Source: Rhizobium leguminosarum bv. trifolii WSM2297 | GTDB lineage: Bacteria; Pseudomonadota; Alphaproteobacteria; Rhizobiales; Rhizobiaceae | DNA length: 64,000 bases | Direction: 5' to 3' | Assembly (NCBI RefSeq): GCF_000271845.1 | Contig: NZ_JH719395.1 | Coordinates: forward strand, 2,135,131-2,199,130 | Part shown: piece after piece, positions 53,458 through 61,817 of the stretch | How the letters are laid out: each line of letters begins with the position of its first letter | Position numbering within the stretch: the first letter of the stretch is position 1 | Made by a program: the position numbers and the translations under genes | The notes under the pieces: generated by a model | Seen by the model: the letters and a program-made list of their open reading frames with translations, nothing else | The model's database searches: none | What the model was told of the DNA's origin: nothing

Positions 53458-53895
53458 ATGCAGGATCAGCTGAAGCTCAACGATTTCATCTGCTTCGCCG
53501 TCTATACGGCAAGCCATGCCTTGAACCGCGTTTACAAGCCGCTTCTCGATGCACTCGGCCTCAGCTATCCGCAATATCTGGCCATGGTCGCGCTATGGGA
53601 AAAGGACGGCCAGAGTGTCGGCAGCCTGGGGGAAAGGCTTTTCCTGGAATCGAGCACATTGACCCCTCTGCTAAAGCGCCTGGAAAGCACCGGCTATGTC
53701 AGACGCGAACGCAGCCGGGAAGACGAACGCGTCGTCGTGCTTCGGCTGACGGAGGAAGGCAAGCGCCTCAAGGAAAAAGCAGTCGGCATCCCCGGCTGCA
53801 TCGTCGCTGCCAGCGGCCGCGACGCGGTCGACCTCACCCGGCTACAGGCCGAGATCGTGGCGCTGCGCGAAGCATTGAACAACAGCGTGGCCTAG
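53458..53895 (+). CDS. MarR-family regulator of OhrR type
   Basis: Winged-helix regulator of 145 residues. The N-terminal segment I-C-F-A-V-Y-T-A-S-H-A-L-N-R-V-Y-K-P-L-L-D-A-L-G-L-S-Y-P-Q-Y-L-A-M follows OhrR, with the peroxide-sensing Cys at residue 12; a second Cys at 114 fits the two-Cys OhrR class. The DNA-binding wing D-E-R-V-V-V-L-R-L-T is present. ATG 53458 has GGAGG five bases upstream and is preferred over GTG 53452. No ohr gene is adjacent; the divergent neighbour is an exported esterase. Confidence 0.83.
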   Translation: MQDQLKLNDFICFAVYTASHALNRVYKPLLDALGLSYPQYLAMVALWEKDGQSVGSLGERLFLESSTLTPLLKRLESTGYVRRERSREDERVVVLRLTEEGKRLKEKAVGIPGCIVAASGRDAVDLTRLQAEIVALREALNNSVA

Positions 53896-53927
53896 CTAGA
53901 CGATCGGGATTGCACGGTCGCGCCCGC

Positions 53928-54086
53928 GGCACCCCCCTCTGCCCTGCCGGGCAACTCCCCCACACATGCGGAGACCGGCCGGGCGCACCCGCTCGTTCCA
54001 GACATCAATTGTTTGGAGAGATTCCAACCACGAGTCGATCTCCCTCCTTGTGGGGGAGATGCCCGGCAGGGCAGAGGGGGGGTGCC
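53928..54086. repeat. Inverted-repeat intergenic element, about 160 bp
   Basis: Arms of about 36 bp are near-perfect inverted copies: GGCACCCCCCTCTGCCC... (53928-53963) and its complement ending ...GGGCAGAGGGGGGGTGCC (54050-54086), around a centre of about 86 bases. Similar sequences are common between genes in Rhizobiales. Lies between the MarR-type gene and der, which are convergent. Confidence 0.75.
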
Positions 54087-54112
54087 CCACGCACCAGCGG
54101 CCCCAAGAACCC

Positions 54113-55534
54113 CTACGTCCGCCTCTTCTTGCCTTCGAACGGGTTATCGGCTGAACGGAAATGAATACGGATCGGCACGCTCGGCATGTCGAAATCGGCG
54201 CGCAACCCGTTGATCAGATAACGCGTATAGGATTCCGGCAGCGCGTCGGAGCGGGTGCAAGAGATCATGAAGGCCGGCGGGCGGGCCTTGACCTGCGTCA
54301 TGTATTTCAGCTTGATCCGGCGGCCGGACACGGCTGGTGGCGGATGCTGGATCTGCTGCGTCTCCAGCCAGCGGTTCAGCCGCGCCGTCGAGATGCGCTT
54401 GTTCCAGACCCTGTCGGTGTCGATGATCGACTGCATCAGCTTGTCGAGCCCCCAGCCGGTCTGGCCGGAGATCGGCACGGCGCGAATGCCGCGCGCCTGC
54501 GGCAGCAGCCGGTCGGTCTTTTCGCGGAGATCGGCAAGCACCGCCTGCCGGTCTTCGATCATGTCCCACTTGTTGAAGGCAAGCACAGCCGCGCGGCCTT
54601 CACGCAGCACGAGATCGACGATCTGCAGATCCTGCTTCTCGAAAGGGATCGTCGCGTCGAAGACGATGACGACGGTTTCGGCAAAACGGATGGCGCGCAG
54701 CGCGTCGGCAACGGAGAGCTTCTCCAGCTTCTCGGTGACCCGCGCCTTGCGCCGCATGCCTGCCGTGTCGAACATCTTGATGGTGCGGCCGCGCCAGTCC
54801 CATTCGACCGAGATGGAATCGCGGGTGATACCCGCCTCCGGCCCGGTCAAAAGCCGGTCCTCGCCGAGGAAGCGGTTGATCAACGTCGACTTGCCGGCAT
54901 TCGGACGACCGACGATCGCCACCCGGAGCGGCTTGGTGTCGTCATAGACGGGCTCTTCGTCCTCATCCTCGCCTTCACCCGCGGCCTCGGAAATATCGAC
55001 GTTGGTGACGGCGACATCCTCCTTGGCATAGGCTCGGTCCTTGCCGATCGCCTCGACGATCGCGTCGCGCAGATCGAGCATGCCCTCCCCGTGTTCGGCT
55101 GAAATCGGCGTCGGTTCGCCGAGGCCCAGCGTATAGGCGTCGTAGAAGCCGCTGTCGGAGCCGCGCGCCTCGGATTTATTGGCGACGAGCACTACCGGCT
55201 TGCCGCGCCGGCGCAGCATTTCCGCAAGGGCGGTATCGACAGGCGTCAGCCCATTCTTGGCGTCGACGACGAAGAGCGAAAGATCGGCCTCGTCGATCGC
55301 CGCTTCCGTCTGGGCACGCATCCGGCCCTGCAGGCTTTCCTCGTCGGCCTCTTCCAGGCCGGCCGTGTCGATAATGGTAAAGGTCAGGCCCATCAGCCGT
55401 GCATCGCCCGGCCGGCGGTCGCGGGTCACGCCAGGCGTGTCGTCGACGAGCGCCAGCTTCTTACCCACCAGGCGGTTGAAAAGCGTCGACTTGCCGACAT
55501 TCGGACGACCGACGATCGCGACCGTGAAACTCAT
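54113..55534 (-). CDS. der: Ribosome-assembly GTPase Der (EngA)
   Basis: Essential double GTPase for 50S ribosome biogenesis. 473 residues: G-domain 1 with G-R-P-N-V-G-K-S-T at residue 9, D-T-A-G-L and N-K-S-E; an acidic linker (G-E-D-E-D-E-E); G-domain 2 with [14 protein letters not shown] and N-K-W-D; C-terminal KH-like domain ending with a basic tail. The second NKxD box of domain 1 reads N-K-S-E, a frequent alphaproteobacterial variant. Followed by 16 bases to the upstream YfgM-like gene, with which it forms an operon. Confidence 0.96.
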   Translation of the reverse strand: MSFTVAIVGRPNVGKSTLFNRLVGKKLALVDDTPGVTRDRRPGDARLMGLTFTIIDTAGLEEADEESLQGRMRAQTEAAIDEADLSLFVVDAKNGLTPVDTALAEMLRRRGKPVVLVANKSEARGSDSGFYDAYTLGLGEPTPISAEHGEGMLDLRDAIVEAIGKDRAYAKEDVAVTNVDISEAAGEGEDEDEEPVYDDTKPLRVAIVGRPNAGKSTLINRFLGEDRLLTGPEAGITRDSISVEWDWRGRTIKMFDTAGMRRKARVTEKLEKLSVADALRAIRFAETVVIVFDATIPFEKQDLQIVDLVLREGRAAVLAFNKWDMIEDRQAVLADLREKTDRLLPQARGIRAVPISGQTGWGLDKLMQSIIDTDRVWNKRISTARLNRWLETQQIQHPPPAVSGRRIKLKYMTQVKARPPAFMISCTRSDALPESYTRYLINGLRADFDMPSVPIRIHFRSADNPFEGKKRRT

Positions 55535-55550
55535 TCTTTTTCCTTAAAAC

Positions 55551-56234
55551 TCAGCCCTGCGCGGCGGGCGCCTTGCCGGATGCGGTAATGAGATCAAGCA
55601 TCATATGGGCGCGATTGGAAACGTTGCGCGGGCTGTCGGTATCGTCGACGATCGACTGGAACCATTGCCGCGCCTGCGCCATGTTCCCGGCCTTATAGGA
55701 AGCAAGGCCGAGCGCTTCGCGCGCCGAATGGCGGAAGGCATTGCCGGGCACTGCCATTTCCTCGATCGCGGCCGAAACCTGCTCGTAGGAGCCGTTTTCG
55801 ATCAGCAGCCAGCCGGCCCGCATTTTCGCGGCATCGCGCACGGCCGCCGGAACGCCATTGTCCTTGCCGATCTCGTTGAAAGCGGCGATCGCAGCAGCAG
55901 CGTCGCCCTTCTGTGCCTGGACGGTTGCGGCCCGCATGCGCGCCAGCACCGGATAGGCGCCATGGCCTTCCTTCTCCAGCTTGTCGAGGGCGGCCAGCGC
56001 CTCGTCGTTCTTGTTCTCGTCGGCAAGCTTCATCGCCGCCAGGAACTGGTCGCCGGCGCCGGACGAGCGGTTGTCGTCCCAATATTCGTAGAGAACCTTG
56101 CCGGCCGTGCCGACAACGATCAGGATGGCGACGACGATGATATAGCGGCCGAAGCGGCGCCAGACGCCCTTCATCTGGTCGGACCGCAGTTCCTCATTGA
56201 CTTCACGGATGAAGCTGTCGTCGTTGAATGCCAT
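55551..56234 (-). CDS. YfgM/DUF2133-like tetratricopeptide membrane protein
   Basis: Single-pass inner-membrane protein of 227 residues. Short cytoplasmic N-terminus with F-I-R-E-V-N-E-E-L-R-S-D-Q, one span near 28-46 (Y-I-I-V-V-A-I-L-I-V-V-G-T-A-G), then a periplasmic helical TPR domain. YfgM in E. coli associates with the Sec translocon and chaperones and is next to bamB and der, and the same YfgM-Der adjacency occurs here. ATG 56234 chosen by family start; frame to 56282 adds 16 residues. Confidence 0.82.
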   Translation of the reverse strand: MAFNDDSFIREVNEELRSDQMKGVWRRFGRYIIVVAILIVVGTAGKVLYEYWDDNRSSGAGDQFLAAMKLADENKNDEALAALDKLEKEGHGAYPVLARMRAATVQAQKGDAAAAIAAFNEIGKDNGVPAAVRDAAKMRAGWLLIENGSYEQVSAAIEEMAVPGNAFRHSAREALGLASYKAGNMAQARQWFQSIVDDTDSPRNVSNRAHMMLDLITASGKAPAAQG

Positions 56235-56337
56235 TCTCGTCTCCGGCCGCGGAAATACCCATACGTTGTGCAAGACGCACATTGTCGGGCCTTCTACCCC
56301 ATTTTGCCGCCGTTGTAAGGGGGATATGAAAGATTCG

Positions 56338-56922
56338 TTACATGACGAGCGGCGAAACGCCGATCAGCCATTCGTGCAGCTTCCAGATGATCAGCGCCCA
56401 GACGACGATGCCGATGACAATCGCATAGAGATCATATTTGGCCGCGACGAACGGCCGGAGCACGATCTCGCCCGCCCGCTGCCGTCTTTTCAGCGAAATG
56501 CGCATGATGACGCCCCAGGCGAGGAAGGCCGCAAACAGCAGCACCGACGACGTTTCGCCATTGGCGAGCAGATGTGCCAGCGCCCAGATCTTCACCGACA
56601 GCACCATCGGATGTTTGGTCTTGGTGGCAATATGCCCCGCCGGCAGCAGCGAGGCAACGAGACAGATCATTGCGATCAGCATCAGCGTAATGGTGATATG
56701 CGCCATCCAGACCGGCGGATTGTAGAGCATGCCGGTCACTTCGCGCGCCTGCCCGAAACCGTAGATCAGCAGGATCAGCGTAGCGAGGCTCGCGACGGAA
56801 TAAGCCGCCCGCCATCCCTTTTCGCCGAGGCTTGCGATCATCGAACGGCGGAAGTCTGGGGCAACCACCCGCACCAGATGCACCCCGAGGAAAAGTATGA
56901 TGCCGACGATAAGCAAAGTCAT
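56338..56922 (-). CDS. nnrU: NnrU family membrane protein
   Basis: Inner-membrane protein of 194 residues with about six spans. G-x-x-L-F-L-G-V-H-L-V-R near the N-terminus, L-Y-N-P-P-V-W-M-A-H-I and T-K-H-P-M-V-L-S-V-K-I-W-A-L-A-H-L-L-A-N-G-E are NnrU signatures. NnrU is linked to nitric-oxide and nitrite metabolism in denitrifying relatives, but no denitrification genes lie in the window, so the role here is uncertain. Confidence 0.87.
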   Translation of the reverse strand: MTLLIVGIILFLGVHLVRVVAPDFRRSMIASLGEKGWRAAYSVASLATLILLIYGFGQAREVTGMLYNPPVWMAHITITLMLIAMICLVASLLPAGHIATKTKHPMVLSVKIWALAHLLANGETSSVLLFAAFLAWGVIMRISLKRRQRAGEIVLRPFVAAKYDLYAIVIGIVVWALIIWKLHEWLIGVSPLVM

Positions 56923-57043
56923 TGTACGTCCCTTCCGTGCCGTTTGTCATGACTTATCGGCTGGCGGGAAAAAATGCCAGTAAGACCGCAGCTTCGCCGC
57001 AATTCTATCGGAGGGAAACCGCGAACAAATTGTCGCGGTGTCC

Positions 57044-58033
57044 ATGTCTCGTCCTCTCCTCTCCGCTTGTCTGGCTGCCTCCTTCCTTCTTCCCCTCATG
57101 GCGGAGGCGGCCGACCGGCCGAAACAGCTGGTCATCATCTCGTTCGACGGCGCCCACGACAATGCGCTGTGGCTGAAAAGCCGCGAGATGGCAGCCAAGA
57201 ACGGCGCCCACTTCACCTATTTCCTCTCCTGCACCTTCCTGATGAATGAGGCGGCGAAGAAGGCCTATCAGGCGCCGCACCAGAAACGCGGAAAATCCAA
57301 TGTCGGCTTCGCCCAGAGCGACGACGAGATCCGCGAACGCCTCGGCAATATCTGGCACGCCCATCTCGAAGGCCACGACATATCGAGCCATGCCTGCGGC
57401 CATTTCGACGGCCGCCTCTGGAGCGAGGCCGACTGGTCGGCAGAATACGCCACCTTCCACGCAACATTGAAAAACGCCTGGAAGAGCGTCGGCCTCGACG
57501 AGCCGGCCGGCTGGCAGGATCTGGTCGATCACGGCATCAACGGCTTTCGCGCGCCCTACCTCTCGGCAACGGCCGGCGCCGACATGATCGCCGCCGAAAA
57601 GAAGGCAGGCTTCAGCTATGATGCGAGCCTCGTCACCAAGGGCCCGGCCATGCCGGTCGAGGAAGACGGCATCATCCGCTTCGGTCTGCCCTTGATCCCC
57701 GAAGGCCCGAGCGAAAAACCGATCATCGGCATGGACTACAATCTCTTCGTCCGCCATTCCAAGGGTGAAGAAGACAGAGTGGACAGCGCTGCCTTCGAGG
57801 AGCGCGCCTATTCAGCCTTCAAGGAGGCTTTCGACAAACAATATGCCGGCAACCGCATCCCCCTCCAGCTCGGCTTCCACTTCGTCGAAATGAACGGCGG
57901 CGCCTACTGGCGCGCCCTCAACCGCCTGGTCAGCGACGTCTGCCACCGCACCGACGTCGCCTGCATCAGCTATTCGGAAGCCATCCCAATGATCGAGGCC
58001 CGCGGCAAACTGCAACAGACGTCGGGGCTTTGA
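57044..58033 (+). CDS. Exported polysaccharide deacetylase-like protein
   Basis: Predicted secreted protein of 329 residues, signal peptide to M-A-E-A-A (about residue 22). NodB-fold hints: the metal/catalytic Asp pair in I-S-F-D-G-A-H-D-N and the His pair in I-S-S-H-A-C-G-H-F-D-G, then N-G-F-R-A-P-Y-L-S. These match carbohydrate esterase family 4 motifs 1-3. Substrate unknown; it is not a nodulation NodB. GTG 57038 is an alternative start two codons earlier. Followed by an inverted repeat. Confidence 0.78.
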   Translation: MSRPLLSACLAASFLLPLMAEAADRPKQLVIISFDGAHDNALWLKSREMAAKNGAHFTYFLSCTFLMNEAAKKAYQAPHQKRGKSNVGFAQSDDEIRERLGNIWHAHLEGHDISSHACGHFDGRLWSEADWSAEYATFHATLKNAWKSVGLDEPAGWQDLVDHGINGFRAPYLSATAGADMIAAEKKAGFSYDASLVTKGPAMPVEEDGIIRFGLPLIPEGPSEKPIIGMDYNLFVRHSKGEEDRVDSAAFEERAYSAFKEAFDKQYAGNRIPLQLGFHFVEMNGGAYWRALNRLVSDVCHRTDVACISYSEAIPMIEARGKLQQTSGL

Positions 58034-58056
58034 CAACTTGAGACGGGGTGCCGGTA

Positions 58057-58175
58057 GCCCCCTCATCCGACCCTTCGGGCCAACTTCTCCCCGCTGCGGA
58101 GAAGGGAAAATAAGACGCCGCCGCTTGTCTCTTCTCCCCAGCGGGGAGAAGGTGCCGGCAGGCGGATGAGGGGGC
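58057..58175. repeat. Inverted-repeat intergenic element, about 120 bp
   Basis: GCCCCCTCATCCG (58057-58069) is the complement of CGGATGAGGGGGC (58163-58175); inner arms GGAGAAG / CTTCTCC add nested hairpins (CTTCTCCCC-GCTG-CGGAGAAG and CTTCTCCCC-AG-CGGGGAGAAG). A short relative of the inner hairpin occurs at 63871-63893. Confidence 0.75.
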
Positions 58176-58238
58176 CACACGCCAAACCGACGCCTTTTTT
58201 CTCCGAATAGCTAACCGTTCTCAGGGCAGCCTGCCCCA

Positions 58239-59504
58239 TCAACCATCAGCGTGTACGGCGCCCGCCTCACGCTCCAGGTAACGCTGATCGATCTCCGGCA
58301 GCGGCTCGTCGTCGATTGCCGCCTCGAAGGCCTTCAGGCGCTTGTGGATGGAAAGCAGCTCGATGATCGTCGTCCAGGAATTGACGAGATACTGGAACGA
58401 GTTGCTGACCTGGCCGAAGGCGGTCGAGATCTGCTGGAAGATACCGTAGGTGATCGTGCCCGCCACGATCGTCGGCACCAGCATGAAGACCACGAAGAGC
58501 GCGTCGGCCTGGATGTAGAAATAGCGGGCGACGTTGAAATACATGTAATGGAAATACATGCGGTAGTAGTTGCGACGAACGTTGCCGAAGAGCTCGCGGA
58601 CGGTCGGCGGCTGGGCCCTCTCCGCGTGGTCCTCGCCATAAACCAGTTCCTTGCGATAAGCCGCCTCGACACGCTGATTGCGGAAGTTCAGCCCCGGCAG
58701 CTTGACGCCGGCAATCGCCAGCAGCAGCGTGCCGAACGCCGACCAGAAGAGCGCCAGCCAGAAGAGCGAATTCGCTAGCGGGCCGATGAATGGCAGTTCC
58801 GTCACATAATGCGACAGCGCCAATAGGATCGGAAGGAACACGACCAGCGTCATCACCGAGTTGATCAGGCTGATGCCAAGACCTTCGAGTGTGCTCGAAA
58901 AGCGCATCGTATCTTCTTGCACGCGCTGCGAGGCGCCTTCAATGTGGCGCAGCTTTTCCCACTTCGACATGTAGAAGTTGTTCATCGCCGTGCGCCAACG
59001 GAAGATGTAATGGCTGGTGAAGAAGTCCGTCATGATCGATACGAACATGCTGAGGAACGCGATCTGACAGAAGATCCACATCAGGCTGTAGAAATTATCG
59101 ACGGTTATGCCCGGCTGCTTCGATAACGCGTTCTGCAGAAGGTCGCCGAACGGGCGGCGCCAGTTGTTGATCACAACACTGATCTGGACGCCAAAATAGG
59201 TCACGAAGATAATGAGTGCCGAACCCCAGATCGACCACAGCTTCCAAGGGTGACGCAGCGCCTTTAGATGCCAGGCGCCACAGAAGATGACCGCCGAAAG
59301 AAAGAAATAGCTGTAGAACCAGAGATTTTCGGGCAGCAGGAAGAACGAAAGATCGATCGGTTGCTGCTCTTCCGGAACAGGCCCGTAGCCGAGCGATACA
59401 CCGAGATGAGCGGCAAAGAGATACCAGCCGGCGATGGAAATCAGGGTCCAAACGACGAGCGAAGTGAAGAACGCCTTTGGCTGCGGAAAAAAGGAATGAA
59501 ACAC
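58239..59504 (-). CDS. bacA: SbmA/BacA peptide transporter
   Basis: Inner-membrane ABC-transporter-like peptide importer, 421 residues, without a nucleotide-binding domain. M-F-H-S-F-F-P-Q-P-K-A-F-F start, W-R-x-W-L/M-type helices, R-V-Q-E-D-T-M-R-F-S, L-F-W-S-A-F-G-T and N-V-R-R-N-Y-Y-R-M-Y-F-H-Y-M-Y-F-N-V-A-R follow BacA/SbmA. In S. meliloti BacA imports plant NCR peptides and is needed for bacteroid survival and very-long-chain fatty-acid lipid A modification. It is monocistronic here, flanked by an inverted-repeat element and an MFS gene. Confidence 0.94.
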   Translation of the reverse strand: MFHSFFPQPKAFFTSLVVWTLISIAGWYLFAAHLGVSLGYGPVPEEQQPIDLSFFLLPENLWFYSYFFLSAVIFCGAWHLKALRHPWKLWSIWGSALIIFVTYFGVQISVVINNWRRPFGDLLQNALSKQPGITVDNFYSLMWIFCQIAFLSMFVSIMTDFFTSHYIFRWRTAMNNFYMSKWEKLRHIEGASQRVQEDTMRFSSTLEGLGISLINSVMTLVVFLPILLALSHYVTELPFIGPLANSLFWLALFWSAFGTLLLAIAGVKLPGLNFRNQRVEAAYRKELVYGEDHAERAQPPTVRELFGNVRRNYYRMYFHYMYFNVARYFYIQADALFVVFMLVPTIVAGTITYGIFQQISTAFGQVSNSFQYLVNSWTTIIELLSIHKRLKAFEAAIDDEPLPEIDQRYLEREAGAVHADG

Positions 59505-59629
59505 GGGGAGCTTGGCTTTCCTGAACTGTGAGTCTCGGGAGTGTCGTGGAACACTGATTTTGCCGGAAACTAAGGCAGTTCGAAGGAAGCAGCAATGGGT
59601 TCAGCCGATTGTTACGTAGATGTAACCGG

Positions 59630-60814
59630 TTAGGCGATCTTCTTGATGACCGGCATCACCAGCCCCGCGCAGACGATGAGCGCGGCTGCGGCGATCACCG
59701 TTGGGGCGGTGAAATTGCCAGAGCGTTCGGCGATCCAGCCGGCAACGATCGGCCCGACGATTTGGCCGACACCGAAGGCAGCCGTCATCATCGCCAGGAT
59801 CCTCCGTGGGCTCTCGGGGGAAAGCTTGCGGCCGATCTGCAGCCCGTAAGCGGTGATCGCCAGGAACGTTGCCCCGAACAGCGCGCCGCCAATCAGCGGT
59901 GCGGCAGAGGGCGGCAGCATCACGGTCGCGAGCACGCCGGCGGCTTCGATCAGAAGTGCCGCGACATAGACGCCGCCAAGCCCGAGCGGCCTGACCAGCG
60001 GCTTCCAGGCAAACAGCGCCACCGCCGCCGTCAGTCCGGCGATGAACCAGCAGAGGAATTCGACGAAGGGTCCCGTAGCCGACAGGCGGGCGATAGTGAC
60101 GAGGAACGTCGCTGTAATGACGTAGCCGAAGCCGAACAGGCCGTAGGACAGCGTGACCAGCACCATCGGCCGGCTCCAGATCAGCGCTGGTTCCTTGCCC
60201 GCTTGCGCCGATTGCGCCGGCGCCGACGGCAAAAGCAGGAAGACGACGACGAGGCTCGCCGCGCAATAGAGCGCCCCGCCGATCCAGTCGGCGCGCCAGC
60301 CGTCCGGCCCATCGTGAAAGCCGAGCCCTATCAGCAGCACCATCACCGAGGAAAGCGCAATGCCTGCCCCCGGGCCGCCGAAATGCGCCGCCTGCACGTG
60401 ATCATTGCCAGCAGCCGCCCCGTGGCTGAGCACGATCGACGAGGTGAAAACCATCGCAAAGGCGCTGGCAAGGCCGGCGAGAAAGCGGATGACGGCAAAG
60501 ACCGCGACGGAATCAGTGGCGGCCATCGCGGCGAGTAGGATTGCGGTGGCAAGCAGCGCCAGCAGCGCCACTAGCCGTTCGCGCCCTGCCGCCCAGCCAT
60601 AGGCGGCAAGCACCGCACCGACGAGATAACCGACGAAATTTGCCGAGGCGATCAAGCCCGCATCCGCCGCCGAAAGCGGCACGCCGCTCATCATACCGGG
60701 CAGGATCGGCGTGTAGGAAAAGCGCCCGAAGCCCATGGCCGCAGCCATCGCAATGGCGCCGGCAGCGGCAGTGGAAACGAGATTGGGCGGAGATTGAGGC
60801 GCGCGGGAAAGCAT
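59630..60814 (-). CDS. MFS transporter, YbfB/YjiJ family
   Basis: Twelve-span major facilitator carrier of 394 residues from ATG 60814. M-G-F-G-R-F-S-Y-T-P-I-L-P in helix 1 is the YbfB/YjiJ signature; A-A-Y-G-W-A-A-G-R-E-R replaces the usual loop 2-3 motif; H-G-A-A-A-G and H-F-G-G-P-G-A-G-I lie in helices 4-5. Substrate unknown. Divergent from the PadR-type regulator gene, 166 bases away, so PadR control is possible. Confidence 0.83.
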   Translation of the reverse strand: MLSRAPQSPPNLVSTAAAGAIAMAAAMGFGRFSYTPILPGMMSGVPLSAADAGLIASANFVGYLVGAVLAAYGWAAGRERLVALLALLATAILLAAMAATDSVAVFAVIRFLAGLASAFAMVFTSSIVLSHGAAAGNDHVQAAHFGGPGAGIALSSVMVLLIGLGFHDGPDGWRADWIGGALYCAASLVVVFLLLPSAPAQSAQAGKEPALIWSRPMVLVTLSYGLFGFGYVITATFLVTIARLSATGPFVEFLCWFIAGLTAAVALFAWKPLVRPLGLGGVYVAALLIEAAGVLATVMLPPSAAPLIGGALFGATFLAITAYGLQIGRKLSPESPRRILAMMTAAFGVGQIVGPIVAGWIAERSGNFTAPTVIAAAALIVCAGLVMPVIKKIA

Positions 60815-60924
60815 GCAGCGCTTATCGCGCCGCAGCAACTGCCCCGCAAACGAGTAATTCTGATCGATCCATCAATTTCCGGAAACTTCAAAAATTTTTG
60901 GCTTCCCTTGAAAGCTGTTATCTT

Positions 60925-60958
60925 ACGATATATGTTTTACGACATAGCCAACGATACA
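60925..60958. promoter_or_regulatory. Repeated operator-like words upstream of padR
   Basis: ACGATATA (60925), ACGACATA (60939) and ACGATACA (60951) are near-direct repeats; TATGT-TTTACG-ACATA (60931-60946) is an inverted repeat resembling PadR sites (ATGT-N8-ACAT) but with a six-base spacer. Lies between divergent genes, 23-56 bases before the padR start. Confidence 0.45.
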
Positions 60959-60980
60959 TCTGGAGATGAAAGGAAAAGCC

Positions 60981-61556
60981 ATGAGAGGTTTTAAAGGCGG
61001 CATGTTCGGCGGAGCTCTCCGCATGGGCCGCAAATTCGCCGCCGGCGATCTGCAGCTCGTCATCCTGGCGCTGCTCGCCGAGCAGCCGCGCCACGGTTAT
61101 GAATTGATAAAGTTACTGGAAGAACGTTCCGGCGGCTTCTACGTGCCCAGTCCCGGCGTCATCTATCCCGCCCTCACCTATCTTGAGGAAACCGGTCTTG
61201 CCGAAGTGGAGGCCGAGGGCGCCAAAAAGCTTTATCGCATCACCGAGACCGGCCGCCGCCGCGTCGAGGAAAACCGCGATATGATCCTACACACGCTCGC
61301 CAAGCTGGAGCGCATCGGCGAGAAGATGGCCTATGTGAAGCGTGTCTTCGAAACCGACCGCCACGGCGCCGACGACGGTGATGACGGCGACTTCATGCAG
61401 GATGGCGGCGACATCCGCGCCGCCCGCATGCTGCTGCGCTCGGCTCTGCGCATGCGTTATCCCTGGTCAAAACCCGAAGCCGCCCGCATCGCCGGCATAT
61501 TGGAACGCGCGGCTACGGACATTCTGCAGGGCGGCAGGCCGGACACGCGGGGGTGA
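60981..61556 (+). CDS. PadR-family transcriptional regulator
   Basis: Regulator of 191 residues. The winged helix occupies about 20-100: D-L-Q-L-V-I-L-A-L-L-A-E-Q-P-R-H-G-Y-E-L-I-K-L-L-E, S-P-G-V-I-Y-P-A-L-T-Y-L-E-E-T-G-L, Y-R-I-T-E-T-G. The Gly/Phe-rich start (R-G-F-K-G-G-M-F-G-G) and C-terminal helix are typical of the longer PadR type. ATG 60981 has AAAGGA eight bases upstream; ATG 60966 is less well placed. A small hairpin follows the stop. Confidence 0.88.
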   Translation: MRGFKGGMFGGALRMGRKFAAGDLQLVILALLAEQPRHGYELIKLLEERSGGFYVPSPGVIYPALTYLEETGLAEVEAEGAKKLYRITETGRRRVEENRDMILHTLAKLERIGEKMAYVKRVFETDRHGADDGDDGDFMQDGGDIRAARMLLRSALRMRYPWSKPEAARIAGILERAATDILQGGRPDTRG

Positions 61557-61564
61557 GGAAGATT

Positions 61565-61588
61565 AGTCACCAAGTTCGGTGACTTAAA
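61565..61588 (+). terminator. Hairpin after padR
   Basis: AGTCACC (61565-61571) and GGTGACT (61578-61584) form a 7-bp stem with a 6-base loop; only a short T stretch follows. Confidence 0.5.
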
Positions 61589-61607
61589 CGGGTGCGCTTA
61601 CCTCCCC

Positions 61608-61747
61608 TCCCTCATTCCTGTGCTCGTCACAGGAATCCAGTGCGCCCAAGTCTTGGGCACGGGAGACCCGCTTCAACTGCATACGGAGCCATTCACCGCG
61701 CAGACGCGCGGTGAATGGATTCCTGTGACGAGCACAGGAATTAGGGA
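61608..61747. repeat. Inverted-repeat intergenic element, about 140 bp
   Basis: Terminal arms of about 32 bp: TCCCTCATTCCTGTGCTCGT... (61608-61639) and its near-complement (61716-61747). Inside is a perfect 13-bp hairpin CCATTCACCGCGC / GCGCGGTGAATGG (61689-61718) with loop AGAC. Lies between the convergent padR and map genes. Confidence 0.75.
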
Positions 61748-61817
61748 GGAGAGGAGAGCGCTCCGACGAAGCACCGTGGAGACGCCAACTTCTAAGGGCA
61801 TACGACCTGGCCCAACC

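Noticed and set aside
57044..58033. Assignment of the exported deacetylase-like protein as nodulation NodB
   Set aside because: It has a signal peptide, is longer than NodB and shares only the general CE4 motifs; no nod genes are nearby.
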